Shown here in pieces: positions 1 through 7,188 of a DNA stretch of 19,424 nucleotides. Position numbers and translations under genes: made by a program. Each line of letters starts with the position of its first letter. Position 1 is the stretch's first letter. The notes beneath the pieces were generated by a model. That model ran no database searches. It worked only from the letters and a program-made list of their open reading frames with translations, and was not told where the DNA came from. The stretch lies in the NCBI GenBank assembly GCA_002937495.1, contig PTJW01000006.1:1-19424 (forward strand). Reading direction: 5' to 3'. The stretch is from Pseudomonadota bacterium (GTDB taxonomy: Bacteria > Pseudomonadota > Alphaproteobacteria > UBA1280 > UBA12223).

Positions 1-948
1 GCAAGTCTATATAGAAAAAGCGGTGAGTTTGAAAAAGCTGTACAAGTTCATAAAAGACTTTTAGAAAAAGAAGGTTTTTCAAACCACTTATATGCTTTAA
101 CAACATATGAATTAGGCTTAGACTATTTAGCATCAGGTTTATTTGACTCTGCTGAGAAAAACTTAACAGATGCAGTGAATACACTAGGTAAAGATACAAA
201 AGAGTATAAAGAATGTTTACTAGAGCTTTCTAGATTATTTGAAAGACAAAATAACTGGAATCAAGCTGTAGTTTATAGAAAGCAACTGTCAGAAATTGAT
301 AATGGCCATATTACAGGTTTAGCTTTACTTTTATGTAACTTAGCTGCAGATGAGTATAAGAAGAAAAATATTGGTAATGCTAAAAAGTTTTACAATGAAG
401 CAATTGAAATTGAAAAAGACTGTGTTTTAGCAGTTAAAGAACTTACAAAAATTGCATTAGAAGAAGAAAAGCTAGACGAAGCTTTCAACTATGTTAAATC
501 ATATGCAAGTGAATCTACAAGATTATTAAACTTACTTGTTTTTGCATTTGATGCATTGCTAAATAATGATGAATATAAAACTAAAACAGTTGAGCTTTTA
601 GAAGTATTAATTAATAATGAAGGCTGTGATTATGAAGTATCAATTTTATACTTTAAACACTTATTAGCAGAAGAAAAATCTAAAGATTTACAAGAGTTTA
701 TTGTTAAATATAATGATTTACATAAAAATAACTTACAGGCAATTTATGCTATGGCAGTATTTTTAAAAGAGTCAAAATTTGACTATGACTCTAAAGATAA
801 TGCAAATGTATTACTAGAAAAAATTGAAAACATGCTAAAGCAATCATACCACTACCAGTGTAGTGGCTGTGGTTACCACACAAAGCAAGAGTTTTGGCAC
901 TGCCCACAATGTCAAAAATGGGACACTGTAGACAGAATTAATCGTTAA
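1..948 (+). CDS. lapB: LapB-like lipopolysaccharide assembly protein, 5'-truncated by the window edge
   Basis: The frame is open from base 1 to the TAA at 946-948 (315 residues), so the true start lies outside; a GTG at 175 is internal. LapB is an inner-membrane TPR protein that, in Enterobacteria, works with FtsH to control LpxC and hence lipid A synthesis. Most of what remains is helical TPR-type sequence, and the region around residues 34-62 (tyrosine/glycine-rich helix pair ending in the AEKNL segment) parallels the E. coli protein. The C-terminus is a rubredoxin-like zinc knuckle with Cys287, Cys290, Cys301 and Cys304 of the visible part, followed by a short tail, which is the hallmark of LapB. 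Family length is about 390 residues, so roughly 75 N-terminal residues including the membrane anchor are missing. It is followed 26 bases later by accD, not by pyrF as in E. coli. Confidence 0.85.
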   Translation, partial: ASLYRKSGEFEKAVQVHKRLLEKEGFSNHLYALTTYELGLDYLASGLFDSAEKNLTDAVNTLGKDTKEYKECLLELSRLFERQNNWNQAVVYRKQLSEIDNGHITGLALLLCNLAADEYKKKNIGNAKKFYNEAIEIEKDCVLAVKELTKIALEEEKLDEAFNYVKSYASESTRLLNLLVFAFDALLNNDEYKTKTVELLEVLINNEGCDYEVSILYFKHLLAEEKSKDLQEFIVKYNDLHKNNLQAIYAMAVFLKESKFDYDSKDNANVLLEKIENMLKQSYHYQCSGCGYHTKQEFWHCPQCQKWDTVDRINR

Positions 949-974
949 GATTTTATAAAAAAAAGGATATTATA

Positions 975-1820
975 ATGAGTTGGCTTAAAGAAATTGTAAG
1001 ACCTAAAATTGTAACAAAAGAGAAAAAAGAAGTTCCATCAAGCTTATGGATTAAATGTGATAGCTGTAAAGACATGCTATACTACCAAGATATTGATGAA
1101 AACCTTGGTGTATGCCCATCTTGTGAGTATCACTTAAAAATATCTTTTGATTTTAGAAAAAACTTTATGTTTGATGAAGGTTCAGTACATTATTTACCAG
1201 AGCCTCAAGTAAATAAAGACCCTCTAGGTTTTAAAGATTCTAAAAAGTATACAACAAGACTGCAAGAAGCTAAGGCTAAAACAAAAACAACAGATGCTAT
1301 CAGAACATTTACTGCAGCATTTGATGGCCAAGAAGCAGTAGTTTGTGCTATGGACTTTAACTTTATGGCTGGTTCTATGGGTACATATGTAGGTCAAGCA
1401 ATTGTTGAGGCTTGTGATGTTGCAATTGCAAAAGGTTTACCAATGCTTATTATTACTCAATCAGGTGGTGCTAGAATGCAAGAAGGTTTACTTTCATTAA
1501 TGCAAATGGCTAGAACAACTGCAGCAATCGAGAATGTAAAAGAGCATAAGCTACCATTCTTAGTATTATTAACAAACCCAACAACAGGTGGTGTTACAGC
1601 TTCATTTGCAATGATTGGTGATATTACAATGGCAGAGCCAGGCGCTATGATTGCCTTTGCTGGTAAAAGAGTTATTGAGCAGACAATTGGTGAAAAGCTA
1701 CCAGATGGTTTCCAATCTGCAGAATACCTAGAAGAAAAAGGTATGGTTGATGTGATTGTTCCAAGACAAGAACAAAAAGCACAAATTAAAAATATTATTA
1801 CAATGTTAATGAATAAATAA
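975..1820 (+). CDS. accD: Acetyl-CoA carboxylase carboxyltransferase subunit beta
   Basis: AccD pairs with AccA to transfer the carboxyl group from carboxybiotin to acetyl-CoA, giving malonyl-CoA for fatty acid synthesis in the cytoplasm. The 281-residue product has the N-terminal C4 zinc ribbon (Cys28, Cys31, Cys47, Cys50) and then the carboxyltransferase core, including the SGGARMQEG motif, the TGGVTASFAM loop and the VIEQTIGEKLPDGFQ segment. The length is normal. An AGGA Shine-Dalgarno at 964-967 sits seven bases before the ATG. The C-terminal GMVDVIV stretch resembles alphaproteobacterial AccD more than the E. coli GAIDMIV form (from memory). The neighbouring lapB, nfu and 2435 genes are codirectional and close, so they probably share a transcript; folC, its usual alphaproteobacterial partner, is not present here. 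All eight arginines use AGA. Confidence 0.97.
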   Translation: MSWLKEIVRPKIVTKEKKEVPSSLWIKCDSCKDMLYYQDIDENLGVCPSCEYHLKISFDFRKNFMFDEGSVHYLPEPQVNKDPLGFKDSKKYTTRLQEAKAKTKTTDAIRTFTAAFDGQEAVVCAMDFNFMAGSMGTYVGQAIVEACDVAIAKGLPMLIITQSGGARMQEGLLSLMQMARTTAAIENVKEHKLPFLVLLTNPTTGGVTASFAMIGDITMAEPGAMIAFAGKRVIEQTIGEKLPDGFQSAEYLEEKGMVDVIVPRQEQKAQIKNIITMLMNK

Positions 1821-1840
1821 CATTTAGTCAGGGGTATTTT

Positions 1841-2428
1841 ATGACAGAAACAGTTATTAGTATTAAAACTGAAAAAACACCAAATCCAAATACGCTAAAA
1901 TATAACTTTAATAGAGTTATTTTGCCTACAGGTTCAGCTGAATTTTTAAATGAAAAATCAGCAAAGTTATCTCCTTTAGCAGCTAGAGTATTCCAAATTG
2001 AAGGTGTTGAAAGAGTTTTTATTGGTACAGACTTTATTGCTATTAGTAAGCTTGAAGGTGTTGAGTGGTCTCAAATCAACCAATATTTAGCACCAAAATT
2101 AGAAGACTTCTTTGAGTCTGGTGAGCAAGCAGTAGCAATGACAGATGATATGCAAGAGTCTATTAATTTAGATGATATGTCAGATGAAGAAAAAGAAACT
2201 GTAAAAGAAATTCAAAAAATTATTGATGAAAAAGTTAAGCCAGCAGTAGCTCAAGATGGTGGAGATATTGTGCTAGCAGGTTATAAAAATAAAATTGTTT
2301 ATGTAAAAATGCTAGGTGCTTGCTCGGGCTGTCCAAGTGCTGGTGCTACATTAAAAGATGGTGTTGAAAATATGATGAAATACTATCTTCAAGATAAAGT
2401 TGAACAAGTGGTTGAACTGAAGGGGTAG
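1841..2428 (+). CDS. Two-domain Nfu-type iron-sulfur cluster scaffold protein
   Basis: This protein probably carries a [4Fe-4S] cluster and hands it to client apoproteins. Residues about 5-95 form an Nfu N-terminal domain, recognisable by the TPNPNTLKY motif at 13-21. Residues about 115-192 form a NifU C-terminal domain with the cluster-binding CSGC pair at Cys161 and Cys164, inside the GACSGCPSAGATLKDGVE signature. This order (Nfu_N plus NifU) is the mitochondrial NFU1 and alphaproteobacterial layout and differs from E. coli NfuA, whose N-terminus is a degenerate A-type domain. A run of GGGG at 1831-1834 precedes the ATG. It lies 20 bases after accD and six bases before the next gene, consistent with an operon. 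Length (195) is usual for the family. Confidence 0.93.
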   Translation: MTETVISIKTEKTPNPNTLKYNFNRVILPTGSAEFLNEKSAKLSPLAARVFQIEGVERVFIGTDFIAISKLEGVEWSQINQYLAPKLEDFFESGEQAVAMTDDMQESINLDDMSDEEKETVKEIQKIIDEKVKPAVAQDGGDIVLAGYKNKIVYVKMLGACSGCPSAGATLKDGVENMMKYYLQDKVEQVVELKG

Positions 2429-2434
2429 ATAAGA

Positions 2435-2944
2435 ATGATAGAGCAACAAGTAACTCAAAAAGTATGTGATATGGTGGCAGGTTGTAAGGTTGATATGGTT
2501 TCGTTAGAAGAATGGGGCATTGATGACTTGCACTTACTAAAAAAACTAGCAGATCAATACCATATGGGATGGCTGCATAATATTATGGCTAGGATTACGC
2601 CACTAACATTAGAAAAAGCAGATGACTATTTAATTATGGCAGACTTATTTGTAACAACAAAAGATGAAGCTAACCATGTATTAGATAGATTTGATTCAGA
2701 TATGGAGTTATTCTGCTCGGTTGCTGGTGTTAAAATTACAAAACATATGACAGCTGCAACAGTATCTGAAGAACTTGAAGCTCACGTTGCTTTATATATG
2801 GCAATTGAGAAGATTTTTGCTAATAAATTTAAATTCTTAGAGTTAAGAGATCCAATTAAACAAATTACAAATACTCCAATTACCGAAGAGTACAGTAATG
2901 AGTTTATTAAAAACTTTATGGATGTTAGATTTAACAGAGCTTAA
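2435..2944 (+). CDS. Hypothetical protein, 169 aa, co-directional with the Nfu gene
   Basis: I do not recognise this protein. It starts six bases after the Nfu stop and would be translated from the same message. A weak purine stretch (GGGGTAGATAAGA) that overlaps the end of the Nfu gene can act as ribosome binding site. The product has no signal peptide or membrane segment and is rich in Leu, Met, Glu, Lys and Asp, with a pattern suggesting mainly helices. Cysteines at 11, 17 and 94 are scattered and form no metal motif. Codon use matches the neighbours (AGA/AGG arginines), so it looks native. Its position as the last gene before the terminator, directly after an Fe-S scaffold, makes an accessory role in cofactor handling possible, but nothing in the sequence itself shows that. 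Confidence 0.8.
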   Translation: MIEQQVTQKVCDMVAGCKVDMVSLEEWGIDDLHLLKKLADQYHMGWLHNIMARITPLTLEKADDYLIMADLFVTTKDEANHVLDRFDSDMELFCSVAGVKITKHMTAATVSEELEAHVALYMAIEKIFANKFKFLELRDPIKQITNTPITEEYSNEFIKNFMDVRFNRA

Positions 2945-2945
2945 T

Positions 2946-2979
2946 AAAAAAAAGACCTCACTTAAAGGTCTTTTTTTTT
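2946..2979. terminator. Bidirectional intrinsic terminator between convergent genes
   Basis: GACCT (2954-2958) pairs with AGGTC (2966-2970) across a seven-base loop. The stem is extended by eight A on the left (2946-2953) and nine T on the right (2971-2979), so it works on either strand. It closes the lapB-accD-nfu operon two bases after the stop, and also lies at the very end of the opposite-strand gene, whose last codons and TGA stop are inside it. Confidence 0.9.
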
Positions 2980-3365
2980 ATGTCATTAGCTTCAAATTTA
3001 TTTAAAACTTTCATATCACCTGACATTAACGAAAATTTACGGACTTCATCTGTTGTTTTTTTATAAAGTTCGTCCATAACAGTATTTGGTGTTTTAAACC
3101 AAATTTCTTTTATTTTAGATTTATTATTTATAAACCAATTGCAGCTATAAGCATATATTATAATATGTAGTTTATAATCTTGTTTTAAAAATGAACATTT
3201 ATCTTCAATTGAAAAGTTTTCATTATAAAATCCATGCATAAAATATGATAATCTATTCCAGTATTTATGTTTTTGATATGTTCTATAGAGTCCAAGGATA
3301 AAGAAAAATAAGCATATTAGAGTAGAAATTATGCATAAAAACTCAAATGTTGTGAATAATCTCAT
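2958..3365 (-). CDS. Small membrane-anchored protein of an unnamed three-member paralogous family (member C)
   Basis: Function unknown. The 135-residue product has one strongly hydrophobic segment (about residues 8-27) near the N-terminus, then a soluble part of about 105 residues rich in aromatic and basic residues. Trp36, Leu39 and Met43 and then Trp77-Phe78, Ile85-Lys86 and Ile88-Trp89 match, with the same spacing, positions in the genes at 3833-4207 and, in part, 3488-3817. That gives a shared motif W-x2-L-x3-M and [WY]-F-x6-[LI]-K-x-[LI]-W. This is the most diverged of the two anchored members and has a longer, lysine-rich C-terminal tail, encoded inside the convergent terminator and ending in TGA. 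AAGGA lies a few bases before the ATG. It has its own promoter at 3412-3438 and is separated from the other two by a terminator. Confidence 0.8.
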   Translation of the reverse strand: MRLFTTFEFLCIISTLICLFFFILGLYRTYQKHKYWNRLSYFMHGFYNENFSIEDKCSFLKQDYKLHIIIYAYSCNWFINNKSKIKEIWFKTPNTVMDELYKKTTDEVRKFSLMSGDMKVLNKFEANDIKKKTFK

Positions 3366-3411
3366 AATGGTCCTTTAGTTAAAAGTAATTTAGGTTAATA
3401 GTTTTTCTATA

Positions 3412-3438
3412 ATTATATGGTTTTAAACTAAAAGTCAA
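3412..3438 (-). promoter_or_regulatory. Putative sigma70-type promoter for the 2958-3365 gene
   Basis: On the minus strand TTGACT (3438-3433) and a perfect TATAAT (3417-3412) are 15 bases apart, slightly shorter than the ideal 17. The start codon is about 47 bases downstream. The -35 box begins in the T-tract of the terminator just upstream. Confidence 0.55.
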
Positions 3439-3471
3439 AAAAATAAATCCCTCTTTAAATAAAAGAGGGAT
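3437..3471 (-). terminator. Intrinsic terminator of the 4207-3488 operon
   Basis: A ten-base perfect stem (3447-3456 with 3462-3471, containing CCCTC/GAGGG) and five-base loop are followed on the minus strand by TTATTTTTTT (3446-3437). It starts 17 bases after the stop of the 109-aa gene. Confidence 0.9.
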
Positions 3472-3487
3472 ATTTAGTAATATTTAT

Positions 3488-3817
3488 TTAACATACTTGT
3501 TCGATTAGTGAAATTTCGGTTATTAATGACTTTCTGGTAACTTTGTTAAGAATTTTCCTAACGCTTTTAATATTACCAGTATCCCATAGATCTTTTAGCT
3601 GAGCTTTATTGTTAAAAAAGTATTCGTGTGCAAATAAAGCAATAACTTCAGACTTTTTAAGTTCTTTATTTACCGCTTGTTTTACAAGTTGAATGTATTC
3701 CTCATCAGATGGGTTCTTCATTAAAGCTATTTGCATGGACTGCTCGAGCTTTTGCCATTTTTCATTATTTGATAGCTTAGGTTTTTGCCCACTAAGCTTA
3801 CGAAGTAAGTGTTGCAT
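3488..3817 (-). CDS. Small soluble protein of the unnamed three-member paralogous family (member B)
   Basis: Function unknown. The 109-residue product lacks the hydrophobic N-terminal segment of its two relatives and instead starts with a short basic, glutamine-containing stretch. The family signature is present: Trp21, Leu24, Met28 (W-x2-L-x3-M), then Tyr66-Phe67, Leu74-Lys75 and Leu77-Trp78. The second block has exactly the same internal spacing as in the other two; the gap between the blocks is four residues longer. Predicted to be helical and charged. It begins 15 bases after the 3833-4207 gene, with AAGGA upstream, and so is probably the second gene of a two-gene operon ended by the terminator at 3437-3471. 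A cytoplasmic partner of the membrane-anchored relatives is a reasonable inference, without direct evidence. Confidence 0.82.
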   Translation of the reverse strand: MQHLLRKLSGQKPKLSNNEKWQKLEQSMQIALMKNPSDEEYIQLVKQAVNKELKKSEVIALFAHEYFFNNKAQLKDLWDTGNIKSVRKILNKVTRKSLITEISLIEQVC

Positions 3818-3832
3818 AGGCTATTCCTTTTA

Positions 3833-4207
3833 TTAAGAGGGTTCACAGCACTCGCAATAATAATTATAACGAGATATTGCCATAGAGTTGATAAAATCAT
3901 TTGCAGAGTCCGGATCTTCTATCCATAGCGATTTTAAGCGTTGTTCATGCTTAACAAACCATGCAGATAAAACAAGCAATTCAATAATTTCATCTGAATA
4001 GTCAGACTCAATAGCTTGGTATATTTGATAATCAGTTAAATTTAACTGTGCTAAAACACGCATTATTGTAGATAAGTTGTTCCATTCTTGTAATGACTTG
4101 AATGTTGCGTACCAATATTTAAATGAAGGTATAAGTTTAAAGATGATATTTCCTATAGCTAATAGCATAATAACTATTAAGGATAGTTCAAAGTTTGTTA
4201 AGGACAT
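3833..4207 (-). CDS. Small membrane-anchored protein of the unnamed three-member paralogous family (member A)
   Basis: Function unknown. The 124-residue product has a single hydrophobic segment (about residues 8-27), with no lipobox or obvious cleavage site, so it is likely an N-terminally anchored membrane protein. The soluble part holds Trp42, Leu45, Met49, Trp83-Phe84, Leu91-Lys92 and Leu94-Trp95. The 7, 41 and 12 residue distances from the first Trp to Met, first Trp to Trp-Phe, and Trp-Phe to last Trp are identical to those in the 2958-3365 protein. The C-terminus carries a CECC cluster (Cys118, Cys120, Cys121) absent from the others. A strong GGAGGA precedes the ATG by five bases or so. 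First gene of a probable two-gene operon driven by the promoter at 4252-4280. Confidence 0.82.
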   Translation of the reverse strand: MSLTNFELSLIVIMLLAIGNIIFKLIPSFKYWYATFKSLQEWNNLSTIMRVLAQLNLTDYQIYQAIESDYSDEIIELLVLSAWFVKHEQRLKSLWIEDPDSANDFINSMAISRYNYYCECCEPS

Positions 4208-4236
4208 TGCAATCCTCCAAATGTATTAAGAAAGGA

Positions 4237-4266
4237 AATAAGGACTATAAAATTATAGCCCTTATT
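4237..4266 (-). terminator. Putative terminator after the M16C peptidase operon
   Basis: AATAAGG (4237-4243) pairs with CCTTATT (4260-4266) and CTATA (4245-4249) with TATAG (4254-4258) around a four-base loop. The single odd pair (4244/4259) becomes a G-U wobble only in the minus-strand transcript, which favours that direction. The following T-tract is interrupted (TTTCCTTTCTT), so efficiency may be modest. Confidence 0.6.
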
Positions 4267-4280
4267 ATTTATAAAATCAA
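4252..4280 (-). promoter_or_regulatory. Putative sigma70-type promoter for the 4207-3488 operon
   Basis: On the minus strand TTGATT (4280-4275), a 17-base spacer and a perfect TATAAT (4257-4252) lie 45 bases before the ATG. The -10 box sits inside the stem-loop that ends the upstream peptidase operon. Confidence 0.65.
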
Positions 4281-4290
4281 TATTTAGTTA

Positions 4291-7188
4291 TTAAAACTCT
4301 ACAGTTTTAAAGCTTAAATCTTCTTTATTGTATTGTTCTTTATTTACAAAGCCAGAAAATACAGCATTATCTAAGTTAGGGATGATTAGCTCATCAATTA
4401 CTCGTCTGATTTGTTTTAAATCTGTTTTTAGAATCATTTGTCTAAAGTTTGTAACATCTTCATCTGTAACATCATCAAAGAATCTGCTTAATGCATTGCT
4501 GCAACGCTTAATTTTAAGAACAGGGCTGTCATTTAAAGCAATTGCTTGTAAAATACCTTCTTCTAATTTATCTGCAGTAATGTTTGACTCATCTTCTAAC
4601 CATTCTTGTAGCTTTTTAAATGTAGCAAATGTATTAGAAATGTTAGGGTCACGGTATGATGCTAGTAAAAATACTTCAGATTGACCTCTGTATGAAGCAA
4701 AGCCTCCATAAGCACCGCCTTTTTCTCTTATTTCTTGGTGAGTAAAATCATTAATAATTCGTGATAGTACAAAGTAAGCACCAGCAAGCTCGTGGTCAAA
4801 GTAAGGAGCTGGCATAACCATAGCACAGTAGTTAGCAGTTGTTTTATCTGAAACTACAAGCTCAGGTTCAAAAGTATCTAAGTCGTAATTTAAAGTATGA
4901 CGAGTAGGGTTTGAAACTACATTTTCATCAAATAATACTTCAATAGATTCATTTAGCTTATCTTCAAGTTCAACAACTGATAAAGCAGAGTTTGCATATG
5001 CTTTTTGTACTTTTGCATGAATTACCTTAACTTTGTCTAACATTTTGTTATAACATTCTTCTTTTTCAATATCTTTAACAATATTGTTTAAGTAGATTGA
5101 GAAAGCAATACCGTTATAATGGTTTGCAGCATTATCAATTTTTGATAGCTTTGTTTTAGCAACTTCAATTGATACAGTATGACCTGCAGAAGCTAAAGTT
5201 CTTTGAGCATGCGAATTAGCTTTTTTAAGAATGCTAACAATCTTGTCTTTTTCATCAAATCTTAAGTTAGCTACACAGTCATCAATGTAAGCTTTAACTT
5301 TTTCTTTATTTTCATTTAGCATTTTAGAACCAAAAGCAACTTTTGTATAAATTTTATTTGGATCAAATCTATCTTCATTAATACTAATTGTAAAACCTAA
5401 ACCAGATGAAATAGAACTTGCATAGTCTGCAGCTTCTTCATAGTTTTTATCACCATAGCCTAGTTTACCAACTAGTAGTCTGTAGATGTTTAGGTATCTT
5501 AACTCTGAAGCGTTTAAGCCTTCAATAAAGCCATGTCTTGAGAAGAATGTTAAGCCACTAGTAGGTGCTGTAAAACCATAAACAGTAGTATCTTTATATT
5601 CTACAGTTTCTACTGATTGTACATCTTTATCTAAAGGAATGTCTTTAGTTGAAAATTCAGGTAAAATGCCTTCAGCGTCTCTTTCTGCCTGGTATTTTTC
5701 TAAAGCTACAGAAGCATCTAAAATATTTTGAGTTTCTTCTTCTGTTAATGTTGCTTGTTTTGCTTTAGCAATATTTGCAAGTTCAGCAGCTTCTTCATCT
5801 GCAGCTTTTTTACTTGCTAACATTGTAAAGTTAACAGCATGCTTATTGCTTAAGAATTTATCTTCAATAAATTTAGTGAAAATAGTTTTATCTTCTAAAG
5901 CTTCTTGTTTTAAGCTTTCAAGAGCAATTTCAGGTTTTAAGAATACTGTTGTGTCAATATCGTTATTTTTTGCATCAAAAGCAGCACATGCTAATGTTAA
6001 GCCATAAGTCATACGGCCATCAGATTTTGTTTTTTGTGCTAATTCAAATTGGTGGAACTCTTTAGCGATTTGCTCTGTAGAGAAACCATCCTTAGCAATT
6101 TTTTCTAAAGTTTTAACAATTAGGTCATCTAATTTTGCAAAGTTTTCTTCTTTAACACCTTCACCACCAATGCAGAAGAAAATATCTCTACCATTATCTG
6201 CAACATAGCAGAATGGTCTTACAGCAAGTTTAGAGTCTTCTAATGCTTTAAGCATTTCAGCTGATGCATCACCTGAAAGTAGGGCTTCCATAAATTCAGC
6301 CATAAATGACATTTTAGTATCGCAACTATCTGTAATATTCCACATTTTTAGGTAGAAGTGATTGTTTTCAGCATCATCTTCTTTATATGGGTATTCCATT
6401 GTAATATCTTTTGGAGCTTCAAAAGGTGTTTGCATTGGGTTAACAGGCTTGCAGTCTGAGTATTCAAACTCGTTTAGAACCCATTCTTCTAACTTTTCTT
6501 GAACTTCTTGATAGTCAACATCACCATATGTTACAAAAATTGCATTTGATGGGTGGTAGTATTTCTTATGGTAGTCACAAAACTCTTCATATGTTAAATC
6601 AGGAATTGCTGCCGGGCGACCACCTGAGTTATGAGCATAAATAGTATCTGGGTATAATGCTTTATATTTGTTTTTCCATAAGTGAGAATAAGCAGAACCC
6701 ATTGCACCAATCATTTCGTTAAATACAACACCTGTTGTTTTTAATTCTGTTGATGAGTCTTTAGGGTCTGTAAATTCAAATCTCCAACCTTCTTGTAAAA
6801 ATGCTTCTTTTCTTAATAGCGGGAAAAACACAGAGTTTGTGTAAACATGCATTAAGTTGAAAAAGTCTTTTTTATTTTGAGTTGCAAACGGGTAGCATGT
6901 ATGGTCAGAATATGTCATAGCATTCATAAATGTTTGCAGAGAATTTTTTAATAAAGATGTGAAAGGATCTTTTAATGGAAAATCTCTAGAACCTTGCAGT
7001 ACTGAGTGTTCTAAGATATGCATAATACCATTGTCTGAGTAAGGTAGAGTTTTAAAACCTACCATAAAACCTTTTTCATCATCATCTGCTTTAATGTGGA
7101 TGTGCGAAGTTTTAGTAGCTTCGTGTTCAAATTCAAAAACTTCAACTTCTAGGTTTTTAATTTCTTCTTGTTTGATTAACTTAAACAT
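4291..7188 (-). CDS. PreP-type M16C zinc metallopeptidase, well conserved copy
   Basis: PreP-family enzymes are large clam-shell proteases that degrade free peptides; in mitochondria and plastids they clear cleaved targeting presequences. This 965-residue protein has full family length and no signal peptide, so it should act in the cytoplasm. The inverted zinc motif is intact (His57, Glu60, His61 in HILEH) and the third ligand is Glu158 in VVFNEM. The 101-residue gap from first His to this Glu equals that in human PreP (104 to 205). In the C-terminal half, REKGGAYGG supplies Arg821 and Tyr827, corresponding to the substrate-contacting Arg and Tyr of the family, and the SYRDPN segment is kept. 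It is the last gene of a minus-strand operon. Its ATG overlaps the end of the upstream paralog by eight bases, with AAGGGA as binding site, so translation is probably coupled. Confidence 0.93.
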   Translation of the reverse strand: MFKLIKQEEIKNLEVEVFEFEHEATKTSHIHIKADDDEKGFMVGFKTLPYSDNGIMHILEHSVLQGSRDFPLKDPFTSLLKNSLQTFMNAMTYSDHTCYPFATQNKKDFFNLMHVYTNSVFFPLLRKEAFLQEGWRFEFTDPKDSSTELKTTGVVFNEMIGAMGSAYSHLWKNKYKALYPDTIYAHNSGGRPAAIPDLTYEEFCDYHKKYYHPSNAIFVTYGDVDYQEVQEKLEEWVLNEFEYSDCKPVNPMQTPFEAPKDITMEYPYKEDDAENNHFYLKMWNITDSCDTKMSFMAEFMEALLSGDASAEMLKALEDSKLAVRPFCYVADNGRDIFFCIGGEGVKEENFAKLDDLIVKTLEKIAKDGFSTEQIAKEFHQFELAQKTKSDGRMTYGLTLACAAFDAKNNDIDTTVFLKPEIALESLKQEALEDKTIFTKFIEDKFLSNKHAVNFTMLASKKAADEEAAELANIAKAKQATLTEEETQNILDASVALEKYQAERDAEGILPEFSTKDIPLDKDVQSVETVEYKDTTVYGFTAPTSGLTFFSRHGFIEGLNASELRYLNIYRLLVGKLGYGDKNYEEAADYASSISSGLGFTISINEDRFDPNKIYTKVAFGSKMLNENKEKVKAYIDDCVANLRFDEKDKIVSILKKANSHAQRTLASAGHTVSIEVAKTKLSKIDNAANHYNGIAFSIYLNNIVKDIEKEECYNKMLDKVKVIHAKVQKAYANSALSVVELEDKLNESIEVLFDENVVSNPTRHTLNYDLDTFEPELVVSDKTTANYCAMVMPAPYFDHELAGAYFVLSRIINDFTHQEIREKGGAYGGFASYRGQSEVFLLASYRDPNISNTFATFKKLQEWLEDESNITADKLEEGILQAIALNDSPVLKIKRCSNALSRFFDDVTDEDVTNFRQMILKTDLKQIRRVIDELIIPNLDNAVFSGFVNKEQYNKEDLSFKTVEF

